From the NCBI GenBank assembly GCA_033239525.1, contig BSYO01000011.1:3687973-3751972 (forward strand): DNA of 64,000 nucleotides. The letters are read 5' to 3'. A program made the position numbers and the translations under genes. Positions 25,961-38,967 of this stretch are shown in pieces. This DNA is from Nepenthes gracilis. Its lineage: Eukaryota; Streptophyta; Magnoliopsida; Caryophyllales; Nepenthaceae. The notes beneath the pieces were generated by a model. That model saw only the letters and a list, made by a program, of their open reading frames with translations. It searched no databases and had not been told where the DNA came from. The stretch's first letter is position 1. The number at the start of each line of letters is the position of its first letter.

Positions 25961-26420
25961 GAGGCTGCCTTCCAAAAACTAAAGGAGTACACTGTCAACC
26001 CTTATTTTCTAATGTCTCCTCAAAAAGGTCAAAAGTTGTACTTATATCTAGAGGTAATCGACACAGCATTGAGCTCGGTCTTAATTAGACAGTAGCTCGA
26101 CGGGTAGCGGCCAGTGTACTATGTCAGCAGGGTCCTGACGAACCCAAAGACCCGTTACTCGAGTGCCGAAAGGATGGCCCTTGCACTTGTTTATTCCGCC
26201 CGTAAGTTGCGCCCAAACTTCCAGGCGCACAAGATTGTTGTTCTAATAGACCAACTTCTGAGAAGAATTTCACAAAAGTTAGACACGTCCGAGCGACTAG
26301 TTAAATGAGCCATTGAGTTAGACAAATTTGACATGGAGTTCTGACTATGGTCGATCATGAAGGGCATGACCTTGGCGAACTTCATAGTTGAGACGACAAC
26401 CCCAACTCCGGACACCCTTA
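25961..26420 (+). pseudogene. RNase H (first) of the Tat-like element
   Basis: Picks up where RT was split: EAAFQKLKEYT, then KGQKLYLYLEV, ALSSVLIRQ, PVYYVSRVLTNPKTRYSSAERMALALVYSARKLRPNFQAH at 26100-26230 and TLANFIVE-like sequence (here MTLANFIVETTT). This is the standard Ty3/gypsy RNase H block. In-frame stops occur near 26093 and 26306. Confidence 0.78.
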
Positions 26421-26439
26421 ACCTCGCCGAGGATGACCA

Positions 26440-26965
26440 CCAGCAAAAAGCACTAGTGTAGACTCTACATGTGGATTGTTCCTTAATGCAAGCAGGTAGT
26501 GGAGCTGGCGTAGTCTTGAAATGCCGAACAGGTCAGAGATAAAGTATTCAATGACCATCAAATTTTCGGTCACCAATAACGTCGTCAAGTATGAAGTGCT
26601 ACTCGTTGGGCTCCAACTGGCAAGGAAGTGTTCGGTATAGAACATGATCGTTTATAAGAACGCGAGCCTGGTTGTCAATCAAGTCCGAGAAAATTTTGAC
26701 TCATCAAGCTCTCTACTCTCCAAATACCTCGCTAAAGTACTAAGTTTCACCCCGGCATTCAGCAACATGAAGGTAATCCACATTCTAAGAGAAGAGAATG
26801 GGAATGCAGATCAACTTGCAAAAGCGACGGTGACTAGGGACTCAAAACATTTTGTGCAGGAGATGCGTGAAGTCCTCAGCACCCCAAGCATAGACGACCC
26901 AAAGCGTGAAGTACTACAAATAGCCGACGTTGAAAATTGGATGACCCATACAGAAAGTATTTGAT
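26440..26965 (+). pseudogene. Second, archaeal-type RNase H of the Tat-like element
   Basis: A second RNase H-like block follows the first: LHVDCSLMQAGSGAGVVLK (26465-26520), VTNNVVKYEVLLVGLQLARK (26570-26630), then the frame at 26644-26964 with NASLVVNQVRENF and LREENGNADQLAKATV. The layout matches the extra RNase H acquired by the Tat lineage, which is why the host element is assigned there. A frameshift and stop near 26520 and 26640 interrupt it. Confidence 0.75.
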
Positions 26966-28140
26966 CGACGGCACGCTACCAAATGGCTCGGAAGAGGCCA
27001 AGTGCATAAAGAAGACGACAGGCTAGTATACCATCATTGATGAAAAGTTATACCGCCGCGAATGCTCCACCCCATACATGCGATGTCTCACGCAAGTAGA
27101 AGTTGACCATGTGTTGGGCGAGATGCATCTCGGCATCTACAGGTCTCACATCAAGGAAAAGAATATCGCCTTCAAGGTCATGTGACAGGCTACTACAAGC
27201 CTATGATCAAGCACGAAGCCATGGACATGGAGCTCCCCCATCAGCCGCACATGGAGCCCCAGGCCCTACAGTTGCCCTAGTCGTTCGCACAATGGGAATT
27301 CGATATACTTGGACCCCTACTCATCGCGTCCGAATAGAGAAAGTTCGTAATAGTGGTCATCAATTACTTCACGAAATGGGTTGAGGATCCCCCACTAGCA
27401 GGGATCACTAATTAGAACGCAACAGAGTTTGTCTGCCAAAATATCATTTGTCGGTTCAGGATTTCTGAGGTCATAATAATCGACAACGAGACCCAATTTA
27501 TTAGTAAATAATTCGTTAAGTATTGCGCAAATTTGCGAATCAGATTGTTCAGACTTCTGTTGCTTACCTACAAGCAAACGAGCAAGTGAATGTGATAAAC
27601 CGCACGTTGCTACATAGGTTAAAAACGAAGCTGGAAGATATTGGAGGCTCCTGAGTGGATGAGCTACCATCTGTACTATAGTCATATAGGACAATGCCTC
27701 GAGAACTGATACATGAGACACCCTTCAGGTTATGCTATAGTACCGAAGTGGTAATTTCAATGAAAGTCGGACTGCCTAGCCTCCAGATTGAATGCTTTGA
27801 CCCACTCAATAACCCCCAAAGGCAAATGGAGCATCTCGACCTGCTTGAAGAGACCCGAGGCACAGCGTCCCTGCAGACGACAACTTACCAATAGCGAGTT
27901 GTCCGATACTACAACAAGAAGGTAAAAGCCCACTAGTTTGAGGTGAGAGATTTGGTCTTACGAAGCATAGAGGTAACCAACAAAAATGCTAATCGAAACG
28001 AGTTCTCCCCGAATTGGGAAGAGTTGTTTTTTATCTTGGCAATTCTTCGAAGCGGAGCATACAAACTATACACCCAGAATAATAAACTTGTCCATAGGAT
28101 ATGAAACGCTTCCCACCTCAAGAAATATTATTAGTAGATC
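26966..28140 (+). pseudogene. Integrase of the Tat-like element, degenerate
   Basis: Zinc-binding remnants (LYRRECSTPYMRCLT, then VLGEMHLGIYRSH) lie at 27045-27150. The catalytic core reads FDILGPL near 27300 (first Asp), IIDNETQF near 27478-27500 (second Asp), and NEQVNVINRTLL near 27575-27605, where the third acidic residue expected before the V/T-N motif appears as Asn. The conserved tail TPFRLCYSTEVVISMKVGLPSLQIECFDPLNN lies at 27718-27810. Multiple stops and shifts show it is inactive. Confidence 0.78.
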
Positions 28141-29237
28141 TACATAAGGCCCAGGTAAAGTTAGCGTGCATCATCTAGATTGCTTGGAAAGTGTGTCAGG
28201 TTAATTAATAAAGTGATTATTTGTTTTCCCTTAATTGCTCATATGAATGCCTGCTTGTCATCCCATTTAGTCACATGACCTAAGCTGCCCCTAAGTCAAG
28301 TAAAGTCCTCTTCGCTTGCTCCTCGAGCCGCCACATGGTGGAAAAAAACCTCGATTATGTTATTGAGCGGCACAGATGAGGTTGGATCTTGAAACTTGGT
28401 CACGCCACCGAGTGGCCCACATGCGATTGAACACTGAAAACTTAGGAGGCTTCAACAAACACACATACGAAGACCTCCTTCCAAAGGAGATAGTATCGTC
28501 AATCGATCATGGTCAAAGAACCTAGGCCAAATGCATCAAAGGTACAATGCCCTTCAACATAATCGAGTGCCAAAATTACGCGTGGACAATGCCATAAGAC
28601 TCCTTTGGAGCCCAGCAATAATGGTAGCAGCACCTAGCCCACACATGTAAAAAAACAAAAAAGAAGAAGAAGAAGAAAAGGGAGAGAGAAGGGGAAAGTC
28701 TTAGCACACATGTGAGAACCATCGTAATGATCTAAGTACTTTTCGTCGCAACAACCAATGTACAAAATTTAGGACATCAATATACAAAAAGCCACCTGTG
28801 GCTCCAATGGAGGACAATCCCGAGGCTGGAAGGTTCCTGGCGAAGGCAACGAAGACTCCGTATCCTCTCTATGACAACCCAACACATCTGACCGATGTCG
28901 AGCGCCAGCATTCCGTGGTGGAAAATGGAGATCGTAAAGTCCGGGGCCATCAGTTTTATTATATGCTAACAAAGACCAAAGCCACCCTAGTACTTACAGG
29001 TAACACCTTTTTGATATTGTCTGGACAGACAGAGGCTCTAAGCTCGTCCTCAAACCGAAGGTTCTGGGTCCCAAAGGTCGTATGTCACCGCTCGTACTCT
29101 TGGAGAGAATCCTCAAGGGAGAAAACCTTCACCCTAGCTTCGAATAGCTTGTATTTGAGACGGAAGACCCGCTCCTTCACTACTCTAAAAATCCTTTAAG
29201 TCAACGTGAGTCTTAGCCAGGCGGTCGATGATAGGGA
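28141..29237. other. Non-coding spacer in the Tat-like element after integrase
   Basis: No gene is recognisable between the integrase end and the antisense ORF. A purine-rich tract (GAA repeats, then GAGAGAGAAGGGG) lies at about 28655-28700. The frame at 28798-29199 shows no family resemblance and is probably chance. Confidence 0.55.
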
Positions 29238-30560
29238 CTAGTTGGCCGGCCCACTCTTACAACTGCAAGCGGAAAACCAGTTAACCAAGTGACAATAAAG
29301 GCAATGAAAACAGCTAAGAAGATGCTCAGTCGGTACCTTAGCGAGGGGAGAGCTCCTCGAGGACTGATCACTCACTGAGGCTGCCCAAGCCTCCTGGATC
29401 TCAAACGTAGGGGGCTCAGAGTGGGGCACTTTAGCAGCCCCCTCAGCTACCTCGGCCTCAGCCTCCTCTAGGGTCTCATACGCAGGGGGCTTAGAACAGG
29501 GCATTTCAACGACTCTCGTAGCTACCTTGGCATCAGCCTCTCCTCAATCCTCAATAGCCTCAACGACCTCCATCATCTCGATGACCACCTCAGCTGCCTC
29601 GTCGACCTCCCCGGCTTGGCCCTGGGCTATCTATTCATTGTAGGAGGCCTCCTTAGCAAGAGGTTGGTGGGAAGGTCGGGCACTAGCTCCTTATGCAGCA
29701 ACAAAGCATCGACTGGGACCCCATACGAGGCTAAGGTCGATGCCAGGATTGGCTCATCCCCCGTGCCGACTCCGTGGTCGCTCATGGTCGGGATAGGAGG
29801 CGCAAAGGACTCACCTCCCTTGGCAAACCCGATGGTCCTAGGCGCCTCGCCCAGTGAAGATAGAGCTGGGGCCACCCTTCTCGTGGACTTTCTAGCACTC
29901 TCCAGCAACTCTAAGATGGCTCAGTCATCACCAGAGGAGGACCTGAATGAAACCACCTACCGCTTGGAGGCCACATCAGGGGAATCACTGATGCGCAGTG
30001 GCCCTGACTTTCTGTTGGACTTTCTCTTGGGTACCGACAACACGGCAGCCGCCTCCGCCCCCTCCAAGTGTGACTCCCACTTTGCCTGTGCAAAAGCTCC
30101 AGCTAACAGCCAACAGCTCTTCCCCTTCTCATGAAAAGTGTCAGCGAGTCCTTCTCATGATCCAACATCATGCTGGTAAGGGATGCTCGCACATTGCCCC
30201 ACTCGTTGGAGAGGTTCCATCCGGAAGGAGCAGCCAAGAAAAAATATCAGTCCTTTCACCCTTTTATTGAGTCAAGGTTTCCCCCACCCAATGTGAACTC
30301 CGGGCGTGGGAAGACCAAAATCCAATCTGCTCCCTAGTGGAACTGAAAAACCACTTTCGTAGTCGTAGCGTCTAACTTGAGGCTGTGATGGCATACGAAG
30401 ACGCACAAAGAGACCAAGTAACGAACGATATTAGGTTGTAGTCACGCAATCGGGACCTCCAAGGCAGCAAGGATCCGATGCAACTTTGGCGCTATCGAGA
30501 AATGGAGACCCCCTTCAAATAGATCTTGTAGACAATAATCAACCCCTGTGGCAGGGAGCA
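29238..30560 (-). pseudogene. Antisense ORF of the Tat-like element (putative gypsy-type transposon family)
   Basis: Read on the minus strand from about 30540, the fragments FEGGLHFSIAPKLHRILAALEVPIA, a broken YLVSLCV stretch, IKG-KD-YFFLAAPSGWNLSNEWGN and downstream acidic repeats (PAYETLEEAEAEVAE and PTFEIQEAWAAS, 29505-29370) follow the layout of the plant 'putative gypsy type transposon' family, which sits in antisense after integrase in several Tat elements. Its function in those elements is not settled. Stops and shifts make this copy non-functional. The plus-strand frame at 29616-30134 is the shadow of this gene. Confidence 0.65.
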
Positions 30561-31122
30561 GGCCCTTCCACCTCCACTTGGCAGCAAATACACCATGGTA
30601 CTAGAATTCTGTATCAAGGCCGTAGAGACTTGATGGCACTAGAAGTGAGGACGGATGGAATGTCGTTTACACGAAGCGCCATGGAAATATGGTAAGACAA
30701 GAAGAAAACGAGGAGATTTCGTGACAAGAATAGAACGAAGAAATTTCGAAGCCAATAGAGTGCGGGAAGGCAAAGATGAAAGGTTTAAATAAAGTGAAGA
30801 GTAGGACCAACATGACACTGCAATGAGAAAATTCAAAAGACGCATCTCATGATGGCCACGACACCTACCAGCACCATATGGGCTCCGTAACATGTCAATT
30901 GCCCTACACCAGTAATGATGGCTGGCACAGCACCTCCTATATGACTAGATAGACTCCAAGGTGGCACAAGACTCAAAGCCTTACGCATTTAAAGTTGCAG
31001 CTGGCGACGTATAATTGTGACAAGACGCCCTTCGGACTAGCAGCCCACATCACGATGACCGTCATCCCATCAATAGATATGTCGGAAGGAAAAAATTTAA
31101 GCCTCCCGACATTAGGAACTAG

Positions 31123-31352
31123 TGATGGGTCCAGCTAGAGATCGGCCCATAAGAAAGGCCCACAAGAGAAAGAAAGAGACTCAGGAGGTAGTCGGTCCAA
31201 GATCCAAGCAATGGCCCAGTTCGCCGAGCTGACCTTGTCAGCCCAGGTAAGACGGCCTGCGATCCTCTTACTACACGCTAGAGATACTTGTCATGACCAG
31301 ACAACACAATCTGGCAGATATTTCGAGAATATTTGCCCACATTTACACGATT
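31123..31352 (+). repeat. Tat-like 3' LTR, first part
   Basis: Begins TGATGGGTCC and matches 5276 onward. The match stops at the CGATT/TGATC target site of the solo LTR beginning at 31353 and resumes at 39211. Confidence 0.85.
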
Positions 31353-32032
31353 TGTCACAAATCCGAATCAAGTAGGTTAATTTAAATAATTAATTATAAT
31401 TTCTAAAATTTAAAATTCTAAATAATTTTAAACAAATAATACTAAATCCTAAAATTCGGGTGTGAATAACCAAAATATACAACTCAACAAAATTAAAATC
31501 CTCACAATACTCATCGGACAACCATCCGGATAATATAAATACGACCTGCTCTACAATCACCGTAAGGGAGGTAATAATTAAACCAAAATTTATGATCATA
31601 CATAGCATAATATCCAAATTATTCCCGAAACATAATCATTGGCTTATACCAGACCAATTCCATAATACAGTCGCATCAATTGCCAAATTAAACCATAATA
31701 GAACCAAAACTCACCGAATCAGACGAATGGCTAATTAATCACATCCCAACTCCTACAATGCATCTGAACCTTCTACTCTGAAGGGACAAAAAAGAAAAAT
31801 AAATTCAATACCCAACAAGTATCATATTTAGTCAAAAGGAATCCAATAAATCAGATGAGAGGTCAATGGATGAAAATCTAATCAAATCTCAGAATAAATT
31901 CAAATCGCCGATAAGACAAATTCAACCGAAATCCAAGATCCAAATTTTAAAATTCAATGGTAGTCTCATACTCAAAATAAATATCCAAATCCAAAATAAA
32001 AGTCAAAATTTTGAAATAGTTCTCATCGGGAC

Positions 32033-32066
<34 letters not shown>

Positions 32067-33434
32067 AAAATAGATGTGATCCGGAACAATTTCAAAACCG
32101 ATGTCAAATCCAAGTCCAAGTGTAAGTCCAATGCCCAATCAGCTTGTGATCTAGGGTAGAATCCGATAACTGGATGATCCAATAGCATGCGCAGTGTAAC
32201 GACCCGAGCTCGGATCCCCAAACCCGACCCGGATCGTCACGGTGAAATTCCCGAATCATCCGAAATCATGCAATTACGCGTCATCAAACAACTTTAATGA
32301 ATTTTATACTATCATTTAAGACACAATCTATAGTCATCATAAATACATCATCACATAAATATTTATAATAATGACAAATAATTTCAATAAATTACCTCAA
32401 TGTTAAAAATATCGATCCCATAGAGAAATCTAATAAAAGTTGAACAGTAACAAAATTACCAAGATCTTAAATCTCCGTCCGAAGGGCCTTGAACTCTGAT
32501 ATCACTTCTATCTGACGGCTACCCAAAAGTCACGTGATCTCCTTGATCCTGATGTCAACCTATTTAATCTGAAGCCAATAAAACACAATGGTGAGTCAAA
32601 GCTCAACAAGTGATAATAATCAAAAATAGTATACAACAATAACAATCTCGGATATTAAACTATTAAGATCTCAATATAAATCTAACCATCTATTATATTC
32701 GAGCAAATTACAACACGTCGTAAATACGACTCTAGACAAAATAGGTCCCATAAGACCCGCACATCCAAAAACAACAAGAGTGCTAATAAATAACGGTAAT
32801 CCCCTGGAATCCGACATCAACGATGATTGGGGATTTCCCCAGTCCATATGTCAGCGTGAACGATCTGAACATCAATATCGATAAACAACATAGATTCCAC
32901 CAAATCCGAATAACGTAAAATCCGATCCATAGATTCTACAAAATATAACACGTGGATTCAACCGAATCCCAAACTCACGAGATATCAACAATGATGAAAC
33001 ATCACAATGAATCTCCTTGGACCTTATTCTACCATAGTGATCCAAAGGCCGCGTATTTATGCCCCGACGGCTGGGTAAGTGCAACGAAGTTATCCATGGT
33101 ATCCCCACTACCCATATAGTTCTCTCAGAGGCTGTACCCGTGGCATGCTCATACCATCTCCGATATTCCTCGCCAATGATATCCCATATATCATTCTCTA
33201 CGATAGTCACTAGGTTATAAGCATCCCTCTTGACTCACTGTACGAAATATCAAGAATTTGAGTATCAACTCAATTTTGAAGTCACCACTGTACAAGATAG
33301 TAAGAATCTTCTTAGATCTTATCCTGCCACCGTGAACCAAAGGCCGCACATTTACGCCCCCAACGGTTGGGTAAATGCAACGAGATTATCCATGGTATCC
33401 CCACTACCCCTACAGTCCTCTCAGAGGCTGTACC

Positions 33435-36369
33435 TGTGACAGACCAGATTATTTTCCATTGAATAACCTCCGTCGATGGCTACACACACACTAAAGCCCA
33501 TAAAAACTATGGACTTCTACAGAAAATCCGACAGAATTTCCTCTACAACTGGACGAAAACTAAAAATATAACATGTTAAAATAATATCCTGCACAAGCAC
33601 ACATCTAAACAAAAGGCTTAACTCAAAGCCTACAACACGCCACACAGGATCACAACACTGCCATATCATACATGGCTCCAATACAGTACTCCTATCTACT
33701 ATACTGGATCTAAAGATATGCCATCTAATGAAACCAAACTCAAAACATATATATACAGATGCGGAAGCATAACTAAATCATCATACATGCGGAAATATAA
33801 ACAAATTACAAAATAATAATAATGAGCCACGTTCAACCCTGAGTGGCCATCCAATCCAACTCTATGTCCCAAATCCTTCTGTACTCGCCGTCCAGCCAAT
33901 CTCATCAAGCAAGCCTCTCCTTGCTCTAACTATCAGGAGCCAGCTAAGTGTTCTCATCTGAAAGAAAAACAACAGAACAAGAGTGAGCTTTTACAAATTT
34001 CAAATAAAGTATAATCATAAACACCCCTCCAAGACATGTACAAGGATCAAACGGAGGGAATACATACTCTCCAAAATCAAGGAACAGGAGAGGGAATAGA
34101 ACAACTCGGAATCACTTGATTCCTACGGGTTCACGATTACATCGATTGATCATCATTTGGATTCACAAGATTCTCACGGTTCTCACCACGGTTTACTGGT
34201 TATATCTTGAATCACTTGATTCACAGGGGTTCATCGATTGGACATTATTCATTTTCTCATTATATCATCTTTGCAGCACCGGCTAGTTGATCGTACTAAC
34301 CAACGATGCGAGAGAGCGAGGACAAGAATGTGTTCGCTACACATTCTAAAGCCACGGCTACTACTTTCGGTCGGTAGCACACGACCCTCGGTTGCATCCA
34401 TGCAACAATCATCACAGACGACTACATCTCAATATGCACGGTCGATCGACACACCCCACACCCCGGGGTCCGTGGCAATCCTCGTTCTTCCACAAAGAGT
34501 TTCCCAAAGCGTACTACGTACATCACCCGGATTCCCACGAGCGCCGGAATAAGTGGCCAAGTATTCCTCGGGTTCACACCGCGATGGACATGGTATACTA
34601 AAGAATACTACCCATATGACTCAGTGGTCCTAGTTTCAAGGTTAGGTTCAACACTTGAAAGGAAAATCCACATTCGCCACACACGATCAAATCTGGAAAT
34701 CTCATTCCCATCACAATCATCTCCAACCGAGATTACATCATCAAACACATCTCCATCCGGGAGATTATATCATCACAAGCTCAATGTGGATTCCCTTCCA
34801 TTCACGTCACGGTTCCACAATATCCAATGGGACTCATTCCTTAATCACAATCCGTGGGGCTTAATTCCCTTAAACCACAACAAGTCATCCAAGTTCACGA
34901 GAGAGATTAGATTCTTACCTCCGATGATCACATATCACTTTGGGACCTCCGGGACTCATCCCTTGCCTCCAGCACACAGATACACGTTTCGGAGCTTACA
35001 TTTGCGTTTAAGCATTTAAACGTTACTTTCAATACAATTATGGAGGCATATTACTTTACATTCCTCATTTCGTTTTGGGTGATCAATAACGGATTTCCTT
35101 TTGAACACCCGGACGCCGTACACGGTTCGGTACTTGGAAATCAGACGTCCGGTGGATTCGTACGTACTCTTTGTACACGATATTTCACATTTGGGTTCGA
35201 TTTAACTTATCACGATGATGGAAGCATGTAACTTCCCCTTTTATTGCGGATAAACAATCACAGAATTATTTCAAGACTCCCGGATGCCACGAACGGGTCA
35301 AATCTTACGAGATTCGGCATCCGGTCGATATATACACACAATAGGGATACGGGGATTCATATTCTAGGGTCATTTCAACATTTTACGAAGGTGACAACGC
35401 GCGTAATCCACCTTCGGTCTCGGGTGAACATGAATAAAGACCCATTTAACGGGCTCGGGCCGCGAACGGGTCCAAACGCAAGATCGGACCCGCGGCCGAC
35501 ATATATACATCATTGGGACGTGGGGATTCCAATTTTGAGGTCAATTTCATGGTACAAGGCCGGGAAACGGGAAATCCCCAATTTTCGTGAGCTAGGGTTT
35601 CGATGAAACCCACCGGGGCGAATCGGACACGATTCGGACAACTAACTATATTTTCTTGGACCTCAAGGCATGGGTTTCATGATTCTAACGTTCACCATGG
35701 GTATCGACACAAAATACCTAACGAAAATACACAAAACATCGAAAGAGAACGAGAAGTGGATGTGAGAACACTTGCCTCGACGCGTGCTTTCACCTTTCTA
35801 CCTGGCTTTTGGACGGAATCGGACTCCCGGGCTCGATCTCCCTTCTTCTCTCTCTAGAATCGCGCTCCCTCTCTCTCTAAAAAAACCCTCGGCCCGTGCG
35901 AAAATGAACGAGAGAGAGGCACGGCACATATTTAAACTGCACCAGCGGGCGGCCGAGCCACGGGTGACCACCGCTCGAGCGGACAACGAGCGGCCTCACT
36001 TCTGGTTTTTCGGCTTGATAGGAGGGCTCGAGCGGCCGAAGGGCGCCGATCTGAGCCGCGGCAAGCCAGCAGCAAGCCTACGCCGCGTTTTCGCCGTTCA
36101 GGACCCGTTTTGACCATTCTAACCCAATCTTTCACATCCTAGGGCATTATCCTTGATTATATAACCTTAATAAGCCATGATTATCATGTTTTAAAACCCG
36201 AAATCGTATTTTCAAAGTTACATAACTCGGTTTACAGTTTTTGTTCCCAATTTACCGATTTTGGCTCTTTGAGCTGCTCATCCGATTCCTCTCGTACCTT
36301 TTGACCATGGTACACCCATATTAACTTAATTGTCTTCTAATTATTATTTCCTTAACTCGGAACCTCACA
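33435..36369. mobile_element. Probable solo LTR of a third family, deepest nesting level
   Basis: Ends TGTGACAGACC and GAACCTCACA, flanked by exact GTACC TSDs (33430-33434 and 36370-36374). The first repeat unit at about 33130 shows the undisturbed site as GGCTGTACCCGTGGCATGC, confirming insertion. At 2.9 kb with no gag or pol, it is most simply a solo long LTR, likely in minus orientation. It holds a GC-rich block at about 35770-36110 and short diverged repeats near 34110-34235 (GGTTCA/ATCACTTGATTC motifs). Confidence 0.65.
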
Positions 36370-37229
36370 GTACCTGTAGCATGCTCATACTATCTCCGAT
36401 ATCTCTCGCCAAATGATATCCCTGATATCATCTCCTACGATGGTCACGTGGCTATAACCATCCCTCCACAATAAACATACCTCATTATCCCCATAATACG
36501 AAAATTAGTATCGGATAAGTGTAGACCACGCTAAGGTATCGTAGCCTCTCATTCGACTAGATACCTTAGGATTTTCATACGCTTTCCTTTACCTTGACCG
36601 TAGGAAACCAACAATCCAAATACTCACACAATTGAGTATAACGCAAAGAAAGTTTTACAACATCAATAATAGAAACGTCGTTCGGTGCTGACACGGATCG
36701 TACTCACGCAATCAAATCCGACACAAAGGAATATATCACAGGACGTTCAAAGGGAATATATGGATTAAGATATGATCAGTTCAACTATTTCACTATTTTT
36801 TCATTTTATTTCGAAGCAGTGTCTACGACTAAGGCCAATAATATTTTTATTTCAATTTTCATCCCCAATTAATTTTGCAAGATTCTAACAATTAATCAGC
36901 AATATTTATTTTTTCATACAATTAGTATCACTCCGAACACATGCCAATACACCGTTATACATGCAACATACACAAAGTATAAATATCTTCTATACTCTTT
37001 ATTCTCATACATACACGTATAACCATACATTATATATATATATAATTAATACCATACAATTAATACCATTCTGCACACCGGCCAATATATTTTTATACAT
37101 ACAATATATACAAATTACAAATATCATCTATACTCTTTATCTTCTTTATTCTCATGCATCCACATATAACCATATATTAACATACATACATATACATCTA
37201 TATCCAAATACATTACTACACATATATAT

Positions 37230-37494
37230 ACATACATGTACGACCATATATATATATACCAACACATACCCACATCAAGAGGCTCAATCCACAGCCCAAC
37301 ACCACACACACAACTCATGGCCCAGTCCAATACACACACACAAAGCAACACCCACACCCACACAATCCAATCAACCCAGCCCAATACACACACACACAAC
37401 CCAGGCCCACAGCCCAACACACACACAACCAAGCCCACAACCCAACACACCCACAAACCAGGGCCCACCCTCACACACACAGCCAGGCCCACAA
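37230..37494. repeat. CA-rich low-complexity tract
   Basis: Runs of ACACACAC alternate with CCCA/CCCAAC units, next to ATATAT tracts at about 37030-37260. The frames read through it (His/Thr/Pro-rich on plus, Val/Leu/Cys-rich on minus) follow from the repeat and are not genes. Confidence 0.8.
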
Positions 37495-38967
37495 CCCAGA
37501 GACCGAAGTAGCAACGCGACAGATATTCTAAATGTTCGAATCAAAATATATGATCAAAATCATTTGTACGAGACATACCAAGCCCAAATATAGGCAAAAA
37601 TCAGCGAATCTCAAATCTAAATCCAAAAATCCATATCCAAATCAAAGTCCAATACCAAGTAATGTAAAAATACAAATTATGCACCAAAGTTGGGTTTTAA
37701 TTATTTAAAGACTAGCTTGAGAAATGGTTAAATATAATCCCTATAATCTTAGGCCAAAATCCATGTATTGTGTCCCATAGATAAGGTTGCTCACTATGTT
37801 TTATTACCCACGACTTTGGGTGCATTCCTCAAATTTGTCGGATATATTAGGACGTCCAAATATATTCTAAAGTCAAGTCAAATTATTCAAATGAGAAGAA
37901 TCACTATTCCAAACATTTCCTGCCGGCGAAAAGAAATTTTCAAATAAATCTCCCCGTCAGGAGCTGACCAGAGCTCAATAATCTAAATCCAAATGTAGTG
38001 ACCACAACTCGACACGTGCATGAAAAAATGCACAGCCATTGCAAGTTTTGTGTACATTTTTATTACACATATTGATATAAATATATACCGAGTCCAATAA
38101 ATTTTTTGAATTTTCAGAAAAATAATACATTTCTAAAATCATAAAATTCATATTAAAAGCCCCCAAAATAATCCAATAAACTACACATACATGTCCAGAA
38201 TAAATTAAATGGGTGTACAAAAATTTATACATGTTAATAAAAAATTTCAAATAGTATTTAAAATATATCAAATGCAAAATCAAACCAAAGAATAGGTTTA
38301 CAGATACATACATGGACCTCATACTTTACAGATCTGAAGAAAAGATATCCCGAAGTGTACGAATCAACCCTTTCTCTCTCCACCGTGCGCACTGCGGCGC
38401 CTCTGCTCACGCTCCCCCTCCCTGCGCAGCCTCTGCTGCAAGCCTGCTACTTCCACGGCCGTCGCCAGTCACCGGCGTGCTGACACTGCCGTCGCCGACC
38501 CTCCCCGGCGTCACCTTGCCGGCGCTGGCGTCGCTGTGCTGCCGTCGTGGCTCTCCTCGCGTGGCTTTGCCGTCATTCTCTCTCTCTCTCTCGTAACTTT
38601 TGCCACTCCGCTGCTCGACCACGGTCGTCGCCGGTCACAGGCGACTCACTATTGGCCGTCGCCGACTACCGTCGCACCACTGCACGCCGCTGCCGCCAAT
38701 CACCACTAGCCTTCTCGACTTCTCTTCGCGAATCACCACCACTGGCCAAACTTTGCAGCCACCGGCACAGTGCCGCCCTCGCCACTCATCGCCATCACCG
38801 GCTGTCGTCGAACGGCCGCCTTCCTCCCTATTCTCCTCTCCTTCTTTCTCCCCCACCGTTCGAAACACTAAACCCTTTCTCTCTCCTCTTTCTCCCTCTC
38901 TCCCCGATCCCTTAATCCTTATTTGCAATTTCTTTTTTTTCTTTTTTTTTTTGTTTTTAATAATATA

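Larger units (their letters stand above)
32195..37494. mobile_element. Probable solo LTR of a different family, itself interrupted
   Basis: Starts TGTAACGACCCGAGC in the middle of the solo LTR; homologous LTR sequence resumes at about 37500. Flanks CGCAG (32190-32194) and CCCAG (37495-37499) are a candidate TSD with one mismatch. Without the nested 33435-36369 element, about 2.37 kb remain with no pol sequence, so a solo LTR is the simplest reading. It holds a diverged tandem repeat of about 290 bp (units near 33000-33150 and 33300-33430, partial third after 36370) and a CA-rich end. Confidence 0.6.

Noticed and set aside
29616..30134. 172-codon plus-strand frame in the Tat-like element
   Set aside because: It is the shadow of the antisense ORF, which has the family-like sequence on the minus strand.
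34238..36113. Series of plus-strand frames up to 131 codons
   Set aside because: Inside a TSD-flanked 2.9-kb LTR, overlapping each other, with no recognisable domain.
33000..36490. CRISPR-like or satellite array
   Set aside because: Only two to three diverged units of about 290 bp, within an LTR of a plant genome.
36961..37593. 210-codon His/Thr/Pro-rich frame and its minus-strand Val/Cys-rich partner
   Set aside because: Produced by CA and TA repeats; no start context or family resemblance.
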